Positions 20,375 to 31,795 of a DNA stretch of 64,000 nucleotides are shown piece by piece. The stretch comes from Hexactinellida sp. DTS-2022. Lineage: Eukaryota; Porifera; Hexactinellida. Below the pieces are notes generated by a model. The model saw only the letters and a list, made by a program, of their open reading frames with translations. It was not told the DNA's origin and made no database searches. Location: contig JAPNXP010000002.1 in the NCBI GenBank assembly GCA_028753945.1, positions 3,720,001-3,784,000 on the forward strand, given 5' to 3'. A program made the position numbers and the translations under genes. Each line of letters begins with the position of its first letter. Within the stretch, counting starts at the first letter, position 1.

Positions 20375-22717
20375 ATGGCGAAAAAGATTGCTACTCGAGC
20401 TGAAACTAATGTGTGGTTGGTTGGACAGTTATTACCTAATATATCAGATGTTAATGCCACCCAGCTACCCACAGCTGGAATTGTTTTGAGACGGCTGTAT
20501 CATAGCATCAAAATCAAGAAGCTCAATCTATCCCAGAGCTGCAACGAGGTTTCAGTTGAAGTAATGGAGTTTTGGATACTCGCGAACATAGCAACTACAC
20601 AACTTCCCAATGTAGTATCAAGGCTAAAAGCACTTTATAATAAACACGTTTCACTCAGCAGAAACAAACTTCGGCGCAACGAGAGACAGCAACTCCTTGA
20701 AAGTGCATTCACTGCTTCTCTAGCGATGTTATTTGACATCGCCCATTCTAATTGCTCACAGCTCATTCGAATCCCACAGGATCTTGATTTTCTTGAAGAT
20801 CAGCGTTCAGTAAGGAAAATGTCAATGGGAAGTGAGGATAGAGAATTCAAAGTCAAGAATGAAAAACGTATGAAGCGCCTTCAAGACAATTTGAATAGGA
20901 GCCAGCTAGAGGAATCTCGAAAAGTATCCCTTACAGATAATCGTACTGAAGCACCGAGCGATGATGGCCGCGAGCCCGATATTGACGATGCCTCTACCTA
21001 CTCTTCTGATGAGGATGACGTGTTCGCGCTCAGTTCATACCATCGAAAACGCATTATGCTAGAACCCGCTGTGATCCCGCCAGACCCGCCTCTTAAGACA
21101 TTGGAATTGTCTTGTCCCATTCTTGACAAACGCTGCATTATTGATAATGCATTATTCAATGCCAGCCTTGATCGGACAAACACAACTCCTCGCCAGGCAA
21201 TGCATATAGTTGCCCCTGCTTTGGTTGCGGCGGGTGTTGACCTGCAGTCAATCACGTTATCGACCACATCGCTGTATGAAGCTCGAAAGGACACACGAGA
21301 GGCTATTGGAAGCAGTGTGAGGGAGAGCTTTAGCCCGAAAGTCCCACTCATTGTTCACTTTGACGGGAAAATGCTGCCGGATTGCGACGGTGTAAAGGGC
21401 GATCGCATGCCAGTAGTTGTATCGGGTAAATGTGTGGAGAAGTTATTAGGTATCCCCCGCCTGCCTAATACTTCTGGAGAACAGATGGGAAGGAAAATAG
21501 TTCAGTTGTTGCATGAGTGGACGGGAGTCGCTCCACATCTTGCCGGTCTCTGCTTTGATACTACTGCCAGCAATACTGGTATTCATAGTGGGGCAATAAC
21601 GGTCGTCCAAGCAGCTTTCAACCGAAGGCTTCTGTACTTTGCCTGCCGCCATCACATCCTGGAGTTACTAGCGGCTGTAGTGTTTGATTTATTTTTCGTA
21701 TCCTCAGGTCCAGAGATCGCTCTTTTTAAACGATTTAAGGAACAGTGGTCATTCATCGATCAAGATGCCGCTTGTCCTCTGGATGGTGATGCATCTGGAA
21801 ATAGTGCACTTTCTGATCGAGAGTATTCCTGGCTTTTAGAGCACCGGCTTACAGTAATCAAGCTGCTTCAACACCAGATTCTGAACATTCAGCCAAGAGA
21901 GGACTATCGCGAGTTCATCACATTATCTCTTTTTATGCTTGGTGATAAGAGTAATAAACTCCATTTCAGATCACCTGGTGCATATCACCAAGCACGTTGG
22001 ATGGCAAAGGGTATATATTGCCTTAAAATATTTGCCTTACGCCACCAGTTTAAGCTCTCCAAACACGAGTTGCAAGGCCTAAGAAGGATTGCACTTTTTA
22101 CAGTGACAATCTACATCAGAATGTGGGTAACCGCACATGTGAGTATGTTGGCCCCGAGCAGCGACCTTCTCCTTTTGCAGATCCTTGAACAGTATGCTGA
22201 AGTTGACAACCAAATTTCGCAGGAGGGAACCCATAAGATGCGAGGTCATCTTTGGTATTTGAGCGAAGACCTTGTATGTCTTGCTCTTTTTAACGACCAT
22301 CTTGCCATCGAATTAAAGCGCAAGCTAGTATCAGGACTATCTAAGCCTGCAAAACCTAATGACGTTCGACGAGTCGTCCCAACAGCAGTTGCTACATTCC
22401 TAGCAGTGGAGTTGACCGATTTTGTTACATCGCGCTCTCTAAATTTATTTCAAGCCCTCAAACTTCCTAAAGAGTTCCTATCAGTCGATCCGGAAATGTG
22501 GGAAAAACGTGCGGATTACCGAGAAGCAAAGGAAGTAATTCAACATTTGCTAGTTGTTAATGACTGTGCTGAACGTGCCGTTAAGCTCGCAACAGATTTC
22601 AATTTGGCGCTTACCAATGATGAGGAGCAGCGACAATTGTTATTTCAAGTAATTGAATACCACAGAAAACTTGTGCCAACAACTGCTTCGAAACGAATAA
22701 TCACATCCTTAACATAA
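20375..22717 (+). CDS. 780-aa putative DDE/RNase H-fold transposase, uncharacterised invertebrate family
   Basis: A single uninterrupted frame of 780 codons, the longest ORF in the window. I recognise the layout from many unannotated invertebrate proteins but know no official family name. Residues 1-150: helical N-terminus; 150-230: charged, D/S/E-rich linker. The core has VHFDGKML (D330), LCFDTTASNTGIHSG (D395), ACRHHILELL (C424, H427), GPEIALFKRFKEQW, GAYHQARWMAKGIYCLK, HLWYLSEDLVCLALF, VDPEMW and NDCAERAVKL (E733). A D-D-E set with a Cys-x-x-His motif after the second Asp and a long helical insertion before the Glu recalls hAT transposases, but no BED finger or hAT dimerisation domain is seen. 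The start is the ATG after the TATA box. No stop, frameshift or intron is needed. Alternative: a domesticated gene, but long inverted ends favour a mobile element. Confidence 0.82.
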   Translation: MAKKIATRAETNVWLVGQLLPNISDVNATQLPTAGIVLRRLYHSIKIKKLNLSQSCNEVSVEVMEFWILANIATTQLPNVVSRLKALYNKHVSLSRNKLRRNERQQLLESAFTASLAMLFDIAHSNCSQLIRIPQDLDFLEDQRSVRKMSMGSEDREFKVKNEKRMKRLQDNLNRSQLEESRKVSLTDNRTEAPSDDGREPDIDDASTYSSDEDDVFALSSYHRKRIMLEPAVIPPDPPLKTLELSCPILDKRCIIDNALFNASLDRTNTTPRQAMHIVAPALVAAGVDLQSITLSTTSLYEARKDTREAIGSSVRESFSPKVPLIVHFDGKMLPDCDGVKGDRMPVVVSGKCVEKLLGIPRLPNTSGEQMGRKIVQLLHEWTGVAPHLAGLCFDTTASNTGIHSGAITVVQAAFNRRLLYFACRHHILELLAAVVFDLFFVSSGPEIALFKRFKEQWSFIDQDAACPLDGDASGNSALSDREYSWLLEHRLTVIKLLQHQILNIQPREDYREFITLSLFMLGDKSNKLHFRSPGAYHQARWMAKGIYCLKIFALRHQFKLSKHELQGLRRIALFTVTIYIRMWVTAHVSMLAPSSDLLLLQILEQYAEVDNQISQEGTHKMRGHLWYLSEDLVCLALFNDHLAIELKRKLVSGLSKPAKPNDVRRVVPTAVATFLAVELTDFVTSRSLNLFQALKLPKEFLSVDPEMWEKRADYREAKEVIQHLLVVNDCAERAVKLATDFNLALTNDEEQRQLLFQVIEYHRKLVPTTASKRIITSLT

Positions 22718-23062
22718 AAATTTACTAACTATTAATACTATAATTTGGATATTGAAATTGCACATGATATCACTCTAAACAATCTTGATTTAATATTATA
22801 AAGGTTGGGTGTATACTTGAAAGAGAAATCAATACCTTAGTGGAAGAGTCTTGAATAGTTTAAAAACAAATACAGAATATGTGGCAGGAAATAACTGTAT
22901 GTGTCCGAATGTATAAACAATTTAGAAATATTACAGTCTTGAGGGGTCTCTAAATCTTATCGGATCGGCCTAAAAATTAACAACCTAATATATTTCGATG
23001 AGTTTAACAAATTGTGAAGGTATGCGATGTCAAAATCGGAATTTTTTTTTTTCGGAACACCC

Positions 23063-25482
23063 TACTGCTCCTATTCCCGTTCCACAAGCGTCTGTTCCAA
23101 TATGGCAAGCCTGTCTCCAGTCTGGGAAGGCCAATGTGACCGGGTCCCCAGATGACACCCGGCGTAGATGTTGGAATGCCTCCTCGCATCCAGCGTCCCA
23201 ATCCCATTTTACCCCTTTACGCGTGAGAGAATATAACGGCCCAGCTATACTAGCAATGTTCTGGATGTATCAACGATAGTAGTTCACCGTGCAGAGGAAG
23301 CGTTGCAATTGGGAAACTGTTTGCGGCCTAGAGAAGTTTCGCACTCTTTCTACATAGCCATTCAGTGGGCTTCTCCCCCCTCGTGATAGCCAGTGCCTTA
23401 GGAATTCAACGGATTCGAAGCCTAGCTGGCACTTGTCCATCCTCAGTTGCAGCCCCGCCTCGTCCAACCTCTCGAACACCCGAGTAAGGTGGTCAAGATG
23501 TTCCGTAAATGTTTGTGAATACACCAAAATGTCATCCACGTAACTCTCTACGTTGTTAAGCCAATTTAATGCTTGGTCCATTACCCTCTGAAAAGTAGCC
23601 TGGCTGTTGCAAAGTCCAAATGGCATAGCCAACATCTCAAACAACCCACGTGGTGTGTGGAACGCTGTCTTTTCTGTGTCTTTTGGGCGAATTGGAATAG
23701 TCCAGTAAGCAGAAGCCATATCTAACTTGGAGAAATAGTGACTCCCGCGAAGCTTATCAAATATGCTTTGTGGATTCGGTAAGCTGTATTCATCCCTTTT
23801 AGTAATCTTATTCAGACGTCTGTAATCCACTGCGAACCGCAGGCTACCGTCCTTCTTTCTAACAAGGACCACGTCTGAAGCCCAAGGCGACGAGCTGGGT
23901 TTCACTATCGGTGGGCGAGCTGCTAGCATATCCTCTAATTGTCTGTTTATCTCCTCTTCCCACTTCGGGGGAACTCTTCTCGGGCGGCTCTTCTGAGGTA
24001 ACGCGTCCCCAGTCACAATAGCGTGATAAGTTGATAGCTTGGTACGTGACGGTTTCTTGTGATTCAGTGCAAATCCATGATGGAACTTCTCGATAATTTT
24101 CTCGAGCTTAGAGTGTTCCTCACGCGGTAACTTTTGATTAATCAGATTGGGATGCTTTCTTCTGCTAGGATTTTCAACTTCTTCGTCTTGCTTTGCTACT
24201 TGAGCCCTGGCCAGCGGAGTTCCGCCACATATCTCTGTCTCATAGGACTCCCAAGTATCCCCAATCTTGATCCTGCTATTCTGAAAGTCGAATGAAACCG
24301 TACCCAGCTTTTGCATTAGCTGACGGCCGAGAAGCACCGTGGGTTCTTCAGTGTCGAGTACGTGTATTTTCTGCACTACCGGTCTGTGCGAACCAACTTT
24401 TACCTTGGCCATCTTGTACCCCAAGACCTGCACGGGACTGTGCACAGCCCATACACCTTACTAGGCTCGTGTTCTATTATTTGAGTTAGGTTCAGTCTCT
24501 CTACTGTACCCCTGTCAATTATACAAGGTGTTGCTCCAGTATTCAACATTGCTGCTACTTCCTTACCTTGGATTCGTACTATGAGCGTGACTGCGTTCTC
24601 ACTAGTTGACACTTGGTAAACGTTTCCCCTGTCTATCACTTACTTCTTTCCGTAGTTTAAATTACTCTTGGATGGACGGTAGCTGGTGCGGAGTCAGCTC
24701 TGCTTGCATACTGCGCATCTTTTGTGTGGACATTCACGTATGAAATAGCCAGGTTGACCGCAGCCGAAGCACTTCCGTTCTGAGGGCGTTGCCTTCTTAC
24801 TCTTCGGAAACCTAGTATCTGATCCGCGTACGCGAACCGTTTGGACCGTATCCTCATCATCTTCGCTTGACACTGCGTTCTGGTCAGCGCCCGACGTTAC
24901 TTCGATAGTCTTCGCGTAACACACCTTGGGGGAGTTCACACCGCGCCATCCTTTGTGGAGAGGTATCCCTTTACTCTGCAGCACTTGCCGAATCTCCGCT
25001 GCGAATTTGACAGCCCCGTCCTCAGAGAGGTCTGCTATTTGCGGAGTTACCCATTCCTTGAGTTTCGGCTGCACTTCTTGAGGAAGTTGAGTTAACTTAA
25101 ATCTGCAAGCTTGTTTGGGGGTGATCTGTGCTATATTTGCCTCTTCTAAGTACCTCGCGAAGAAATCCATAGCGGTTTCACCAGGTGGCCACGTCATGAG
25201 TCGGAATCTCTCAGTGGCAGCAAATTCGTATGTTTTGGGGTCTAGTCGCTCTATTAGGTATTCGAACGCGGCTTGGAGTGATTCTGTTTCTAGTGCACCT
25301 ATTACCACTTTGCACTCCATTTTCCCTCGATTGATATAAGCTGGCAGTAGTCTGATCGCTGCTTTGGCACCTCCTTCCCCCTGTATTATGGTGGATACCG
25401 CTGCTTCGAAATGTGGTCGCCACGAGGTAATTGTCTGTCCTTCACGCAACGGTGGAATTCCAATGGAGATCGGCGTTGCCAT
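23063..25482 (-). mobile_element. gypsy-type LTR retrotransposon fossil, 3'-truncated
   Basis: On the minus strand, parts occur in gypsy order: gag with a CCHC-like zinc knuckle (25482-24694), an aspartic protease region (about 24639-24400), reverse transcriptase (24445-23270, with the YVDDILVYS active-site block and an FDKL...SKLDMASAYWTI region), then the start of RNase H (words such as GTDACGTGIGAV near 23080). Integrase, the rest of RNase H and the LTRs are not seen. The fossil ends at the inverted end of the 3.2-kb DNA transposon. It is broken, with roughly three interruptions besides the truncation, and looks moderately old. Confidence 0.88.
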
Positions 25483-26108
25483 TTTGTCTGATAGTATTTG
25501 TATTTATGTTGAGAACTTGTAAACAAATGAATAATAAGTTGATTAATAAAATACAAATAAATATAGACATTAGTGAAGTCTAACTAAACACACAATAACT
25601 AGTGCGAGCTAAGAGCAACTACTAAGGTTGGTTAACAATCGACTAAACTATAACACAACTATGATTATATGCATACTTCAATAACTTGCTTATATCTATT
25701 TTTGGCATGTGATTGAATAACTTAAATTTTGGCTTCCTATGTCAGTAACACTGAGGTATCAGAATAAAACGATATTTCAATCCGAAGAAAATGATTCGTA
25801 TAACTCCAAGAAACACAGTGATTAATCATTACCACGAGTACTAAATATTGCAAGTACTTCAGACTTGTAAAATGTTAGGAACATATTCTTTTATTTGATC
25901 CATTAGAAATTGTTAAAAAAGGTCAAAAATGACATTTTTCACCTTCTTCCCCATGTAGTAAATACATAAATTGTTCTTTATGCCCAAAGTGCTTGCAAAA
26001 TAAAGTCTATTTCATATATATATAAGCCTGGAATTTTTGGAGTGTTTGCTTCAGTACTTCAACATAAAATAAGTCAAGGTTTGTCAAAAAATCCCGTTTT
26101 GAGTAAAT
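25483..26108. other. unassigned stretch upstream of the gypsy fossil
   Basis: This is where leader and LTR would be expected, but I could not identify LTR ends or a primer site. AT-rich, no ORF of interest. Confidence 0.4.
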
Positions 26109-26235
26109 TAAGGTTAAAGATTATTTGAAATAATCTAGCTTATACGCACGAATCATAGGTGTATTATGTAATAATATACTTAGTATATACAAATATAATA
26201 CTCGACGATAGTTTTCAACATTGTATTTTGAATAA
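26109..26235. repeat. dispersed repeat holding the empty site of the Buster hAT
   Basis: TTAAGGTTAAAGATTATTTG through AATAATCTAGCTTATACGC and AATACTCGACGATAGTTTTC is continuous here, while the homologous copy at 4634/7307 is split by the hAT. ATCTAGCT occurs once. Confidence 0.85.
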
Positions 26236-27466
26236 TTTGTAAGTTTTGGCATGAATTGGAACAGTTTATGGCATTCCACGTTCTTTTTGGACACTTTTTA
26301 GAGCAAAATGTAATTAAATAATTATCTGAAATTGTTATTGTTGTCATTATACATGTCAGTTTACCGTCCATATTGTATAAGATTATATGAATATAGCTTA
26401 TGAGTTTGTCTTATTATAGTTGATTGACAAAAAGATATGCCTGGTTTGGGGTTCGAATCCTGGAACACTTGCATATTGTTCCGATATGCTACCAACTGAT
26501 CTACTGGTACATCTAAATATTATAAAATGTATTCTATTCCATATAAATGGAATATATAATATAATACACGTAAATAATGTGAATAATTATGAATATATGT
26601 ATATATACATTCATTTAATTGCCAAAACATCAATAAGGACGTCACTAAAATGCCCCCTGTAGGGGATAGAAGACTGATTTTTGAAAATTACAATTCCAGC
26701 ATAATTCCATGATATAGTGGAAATATATTTCACACTAATGTCGAAATTTCACTTTGTTGATAAATTCCCCAGAATTCCGAATCCTTATCCACAAATTTTC
26801 ATTTGGTAATGAATCAAGGTATATATATTTGGACTCGATTTAATTTCTATTATATGGAACAAAACATTATATACATTATTTTTCCATTTCCGACAAATCT
26901 TTAGTCAGAAATTTCAAAATCTCGCACGTTCAGTTTTATGTTAAGATAGTCCAGTGTTTTTTCCCGGAAAATCAGAAAATGTCCAGTTTTGGTAAAATAC
27001 GTCTGGTCAAACTACACAAGGGGCAGTAGATTTTAGAGAAATTTACACTGCGTAACGTTTTGACGATCTGTCATATTATACACTTCATTTGTAATATTTC
27101 CTTGTACTAACTTATTGCCTCTTGGTTACCCATTTCATGGTACGGTTACACACTACGATTCTTATATGAAATTTCCTGACTCGTAGAAATACCTCATTTA
27201 TGCAATCCAGATTCTCAAACTGGGCACGTAACCAATATGTCGCGACAGCAGATTATTTGTTTTGGGCGCTAGAACTGTTCTACCTCGACTATTATCCCCC
27301 ATCCTTGAATAATCGTCCCCCCCTGGGTGTTCGATAAAACCATTATTTTCTCCTGGGCTCCTCCAAATTGTATTTATTTTAGAGATTATCAGAAACAAGG
27401 ATAGTTGAAAGTAATTGATGGAGTATTATATTATTTTTCCCGATAAACTAGCTCAATGAAAATACG
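26236..27466. other. unassigned AT-rich stretch
   Basis: This holds a tRNA-like segment with a B-box word GGTTCGAATCC (about 26449), not foldable into a proper tRNA, and a CCCCCC-containing segment at 27296-27335 resembling the interior of the MITE at 5669. No gene is supported. Confidence 0.4.
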
Positions 27467-27470
27467 TTAA

Positions 27471-29055
27471 GGCCCCTCTTTGGTTAATTTGGTAATTGAG
27501 ATTAGACTGTTTTCGTATAGTACACAGTAAAGTATTGATACATTGAAAATTTCAAGTGAATCTGAGCTCTACTTTTGCTGTTAATACCAGTTTAGTGCTC
27601 AGGAATGTGTGTATCATCATGAAAATGTCAATTTTCAATTGAAAATATATTTACATTTGGTTCAACTATTGCAAATTTGGTCTAAATAGTTTGAAACCAA
27701 GTCTAAACTGATGAAGACATATGTAATTCGGGGGGATTTTTCAAACTAACCACTAACATACAAACTTTGTGAGTTATAGCCCTTTGAAGTCACATTTTGA
27801 CTGCCAATTTTTGCATTATTCGATGTTTTATGTAAATATGCGGTCCAAGTCGAACTTCAAAGATATAGAATTCTGAATTTTTTTATGCTAGAGGTTAGTT
27901 TGAAAAGTCCCCCCGAATTACATATGTCCTCGTTAGTTTAGACTTGGTTTCAAACAATTTGGACCAAATTTGCAATAGTTGAACCAAAAATAAATGGAAT
28001 TTTAAATTTACTTTTCACACTATTATGAGGGTATTCCGGTCAATATATAGGACAGCAATCTTTAGGAAAATGGTTTCAATTGTGATTCTAATGGGTTTGC
28101 AATATTATATGGATGTGATGGGAAATTTAGTGCTAAGCTCTAGAGTTTATAGTTTTGAAGAAATAAATATGCTAAATCATCAAAAAGGGCACATTTTATG
28201 CCCATATATGGTCATTTGGAAGATTTTTGCAAGTTAGGGTCATAAAATGTATTATGGACGAATAGGAAACCGGGTATTGCGAGCATTTTGCACTCAAATA
28301 TTTCATTATTGGTCGACGGGTTTCTGAGATTCAATGTAGAGATGTGAAAGGACCACCCAATGAGTTGAAAGGTCAGAAAGTTTAAAATGCTAAAGCCTTC
28401 ACAGTTTTCATCCAAATTGTTTGAAACCAAGTGTAAACGATTGAATATATATTTAATATGGGAATGACCCTTGATCTAAACTTTACAATACAATCTTTCA
28501 AAGTTAATGCCATTTGAAGTCAGACTAGGGACCTTGACAGTCCAAATCTGACTTCAAATGACTATAACTCGGAACTAAATTTTTGGAATGTTGAAAATTT
28601 TGCTTTACAACCTAAGTAGATATGCAAATATACTTTTGTATGAATAACAACTATATTGAAAACAAATTCTGGCAGTGCCAGCCTACTAAACTTTCATTCC
28701 ATTTGAAAAAGTCACCCTCCATGATGTCCTTCACATTCCTGGATCTTATAATGGTCGCTACAGCAAAACTATTAGTCAGATTCACCTGAAATTTTCAATG
28801 TGGCTTTACTTTCTGGTGTACTATCCAAAAACAATCGAATCTCAATTTATCTGACCAGCATTGTGTGGCCGTAATTTATATTACTCTCAATTTGGCCATA
28901 TAACAGACATTCCCCAATTTCAAATTGCTCTAGTGAGTTCAATTGTCCTCAGAATTAAGCCAAATTTTCCTATATTATCCTCCCGGGTATTATAACTAAT
29001 AAAAACGAAATAAACTCAATTATTTAAATAATTCAAAATTAACCCGAGAGGGGCC
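27471..29055. mobile_element. TTAA-target element, family A' (diverged relative of A), 1585 bp
   Basis: Ends read GGCCCCTCTTTGG (left) and GGCCCCTCTCGGG (right in reverse complement), bordered by TTAA (27467-27470, 29056-29059). The interior parallels family A along its length (AAAGGACCACCCAATGAGTT, CCATATATGG at 28202-28211, CCATGATGTCC), but termini and hairpin arms differ. It is non-coding; ORFs of about 70 codons are chance. Confidence 0.88.
27656..27990. repeat. long inverted repeat (hairpin) inside family A' element
   Basis: Arms of about 110 nt pair well: TTGGTTCAACTATTGCAAAT on the left against ATTTGCAATAGTTGAACCAA on the right, then AAGTCTAAACT, ACATATGTAATTCGGGGGGA and TTTTCAAACTAACC with their complements. 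It occupies the same place as the family A hairpins but has different inner arm sequence. Confidence 0.85.
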
Positions 29056-29062
29056 TTAAAAC

Positions 29063-29215
29063 CAAGGTTGCCAATCCAATCGAATCCAATCGATAATCCA
29101 ATCCAATCGATGTAAATTTTTGCAATCGATATCGATAACCAATCCAATCGATGATATGATCTGACAATACAATACAATCGATAATCGATCAAAATCAACA
29201 ATTATTTATCGATTA
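29063..29215. repeat. ATCGAT-rich repeat, possible hAT-type MITE
   Basis: It begins CAAGGTTGCCAATCC and consists largely of CCAATCGAT/ATCGATAA words for about 150 bp. Such arrays occur at the ends of some hAT MITEs. No clear second terminus. Confidence 0.45.
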
Positions 29216-29735
29216 TTTAATACTTCAATTTGATGAATTGATCTTATATGCATGTGTAGCCCTTTCGTAGAACGGCCTCACTCTTAAGTGTTTTTTTACA
29301 TAATTTGCATTGCGCAAATTTACCACAAGTAGATCGCCTAAAATGTTCCCATATCTTGGTTCCCACAAAATCTTGGTAAATGAGTTTAATCTCAGCGAAG
29401 ACCTTAGCGATGCCTTAGATAGGTATATTTAGCTGTCCACACGATCGACATGCTCACCTGAGAGCCAGTGGTTTCCGTTGGAGTGTCCTCACTATCGTCC
29501 TGGAAGGCGGACTATACGCTGGATCATTGTCAGCCATTGTCAAATCATAATATTCAAGTTCTAATTAACAGTTGGCAAATGATTAAAATATATAAAAGTC
29601 AAGAAGTATTTCAGTGGTGGCGGTTTTATACGGAACACAAATTATTCTAACCAGTGGATAATCTTGGTCGGTCCAGCAACAATACAAATTGGTCGGTCAA
29701 GCAAGAGCAGTAATTTAACAAGAAAATAGCTCATA
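29216..29735. other. unassigned stretch
   Basis: No repeats with a partner in the window and no coding sequence recognised. Confidence 0.4.
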
Positions 29736-30215
29736 CAGTACCCGGACAAAAGTATTCGACCACCCTACATTTTCCCATTGAAAATAGTACTATAGTGGGA
29801 TTAACAATGGAAGATAGTGTATTCTATTTACATGAGATATTGCTATTTCGATTACAAATTTGTATTCTGCACATTCGAATTAACAATTGTAGAAGCTTTC
29901 AATTCGATCCCTTTTTGATTTTGCTAAAAATTACCATCCTGTGCCACTATGCACCACTTTTCCCAAATTTCCACTATGGGAGAGATGGGAAAAGGTGGCA
30001 CATGTTGCCATTTGATGATGATTTTCCACCGAATTTATATGTATCCAATTTGAAAGCATACACAATGGGTAATTCGAATGCGTAGAATACGAATCTGAAA
30101 TCAAAATAGCAATATGTCATAAGGTTTACTACATTTAACATTATTATTAGGCTAACTATAGTACTATTTTCAATGCCAAAATGTTGTGTGGTCCAATACT
30201 TTTGTCCGGGTACTG
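29736..30215. mobile_element. Tc1-type MITE, 480 bp
   Basis: Ends read CAGTACCCGGACAAAAGTAT on both sides (right in reverse complement), flanked by TA (29734-29735, 30216-30217). The inverted repeat extends inward to ATTGAAAATAGTACTATAG, about 60-70 bp. GGACAAAAGTATT is a common Tc1-like end. The 96-codon frame inside (29795-30085) has no recognisable domain. Confidence 0.9.
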
Positions 30216-31412
30216 TATATTGTATAGAGATTAGACGTGAATAAGTTGAAATATTATAATGTGGTTCTGCGGTTTAATAAAAAGCGAAAAAATACAAAAC
30301 AAATAAAAATATTCGATGATGTAAAACTTACTAGCAGGTTTTTGGGTTGAGTGTTTAGAAATTCAATTCGTGATCAATCTATAAAGTTTGGATTCAAGGA
30401 CGTGCACTCGATTCTGCAAACTGGGCACTTCTTGTCTCAACGAGATATTCTCGTTTGTCAGTCTAGCTGTGTTTATTTATTGATTCCATGGCAATGTTTC
30501 CAGTGCATTTCTTGGACAATTCAACCTATGCGTTCCCGGAACTCTTCGCTGAAAGGTTTTCTTGGACGATTTCTTTGAGAAATAAAGCAACGTACCGCTA
30601 ATCCTTAGATCAGTCGCTGTTCCAGGGGAGGTTGATGGGGTGGCTAGCCACTCCCCTTTGCTCTCCATTATTATAATCCGAGTAATTAAAAATTAAGAAA
30701 AAATAAAATAGATCAAATTAATCCATTTTGAATCCATTAATATCATAAACTAATAATAATAATAATTAATATTAAAATTATAATTTGACACAAAGTTAGT
30801 TTTAGAGAATTCAAGGACTACGCATTTTCGATGATATTTTTAAAATAATATATCACAATTGGTAGCTCGAGAGGAATATCAAAACCATGCAATGCCAAAA
30901 TTACAAGGTTTCCTAATCTCTCATCAGTCATCATGGTTTGAAGCCATGAATGTACGACTTGCCTTAAGATTGTGCTTTATAATACTTTTGATGTATTATT
31001 TTTACTTAGAAACATTTCCCTACCTATAGAATTATAGAAAACCCATAATTAAATAAATAAATATAAAAATCATACCATACTCCAAGATCATATTTAAAAT
31101 TTTTGGTTATCATATTATAGGAAATTTACGTGCCATGAAATTAACGCGAATTTCACCAAATCGCGTTGATTTCCATCGCGTTAAGTGGGGTAATTTAACC
31201 TTAATTTCCACACTCTTACTAGATATTGCCAGTGTACTGGATTATATATCGAATAATCGAAATGATTGTAATTTTAATATCACCAAATAGAGGACATAAG
31301 TAGAAATCTATGGAGATGGGGCAGAAATTATTGTAATGAGGCAGAACTCTATGGGGATGGTGCAGTTCAATCAGATTTATTGGGACGAGTCTCTAGGGCC
31401 GTGTCCTCCTAG
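30216..31412. other. unassigned, with repeat pieces and a coiled-coil-like remnant
   Basis: On the minus strand about 30360-30470, one frame reads RLTNENISLRQEVPSLQNRV, heptad-like, followed by a stop; this may be a decayed coiled-coil coding piece. Bases 30609-30690 repeat the segment at 3255-3320. At 31180 the end of a TTAA family E element (GGGGTAATTTAACCTTAA) is recognised. Confidence 0.4.
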
Positions 31413-31452
31413 ACCAAGGATTTCCTTCATCTTCTTGAAGGAAATCCTTGGT
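31413..31452. repeat. perfect 17-bp-arm hairpin
   Basis: ACCAAGGATTTCCTTCA and its exact complement are separated by six bases (TCTTCT). No T-run follows and the context is repetitive, so this is a structural palindrome rather than a terminator. Confidence 0.8.
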
Positions 31453-31560
31453 CGAGGAGTGTATAGTGAGCCGAGGAGTGTATTGTTAAGTCGAGGATAG
31501 ATAGTTAGCCTAGGAGTGTATAGTTAAGTCGAGGAGTGTAAGTTGGCCCGAAAGAGGTGG
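31453..31560. repeat. degenerate tandem repeat, GAGGAGTGTATAGTTAAGTC type
   Basis: Four to five irregular units of about 20-22 bp (GAGGAGTGTATAGT..., GAGGAGTGTATTGTTAAGTC, TAGGAGTGTATAGTTAAGTC) directly follow the hairpin. Confidence 0.7.
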
Positions 31561-31795
31561 ACTTATTCTTTTAGCATGCAGTTAGCTTCATTGAGAAGGT
31601 AGTATAGCCGTGTTCTAAGTGCTACAAGCTCCCGATTGAAGTCAACACTCTCTGCTCACGAAACTGTCAATTCTTGGATGTTAGCATTCATTAGAATTTG
31701 ATTCATTAGTTTGTGTTTTTGAAAGTTGTCAATTGGCCTGAAAAGTGATCGAAAAGTGTGTTCTGAATAGTGTGTTCTGAATAGGAATTTGCGGA

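Larger units (their letters stand above)
19906..23062 (+). mobile_element. 3.2-kb DNA transposon of an uncharacterised DDE-like family
   Basis: The region around the 780-codon ORF is bounded by long imperfect inverted repeats of about 130 bp. Right outer end in reverse complement: GGGTGTTCCG then a run of A, ATTCCGATTTTG and GCATACC. Left: GACTGTTC, then GAAAGAAAAAAATTCC and GCATACCC. Inner parts agree best: CGATCCGATTAG...CAGACCCCTCAA (20013-20041) against CGATCCGATAAG...AGACCCCTCAA (22938-22967 reversed). A TA dinucleotide lies at both outer limits, but I cannot show that it is a target duplication. The superfamily is not recognised from the ends. Next to it on the right is a gypsy fossil that stops exactly here. 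Confidence 0.72.

Noticed and set aside
26430-26515. tRNA-like segment with a GGTTCGAATCC word and, on the minus strand, a GATCAGTTGGTAGC-like A box
   Set aside because: The T-stem does not pair, the anticodon loop is too long, and no acceptor stem forms. At best a decayed tRNA or SINE head.
29795-30085. 96-codon frame inside the Tc1-type MITE
   Set aside because: No helix-turn-helix or DDE motif; the element is too short for a transposase and the frame covers ordinary AT-rich filler.
31413-31452. Hairpin as a transcription terminator
   Set aside because: No T-run follows, there is no gene upstream, and the organism is eukaryotic.
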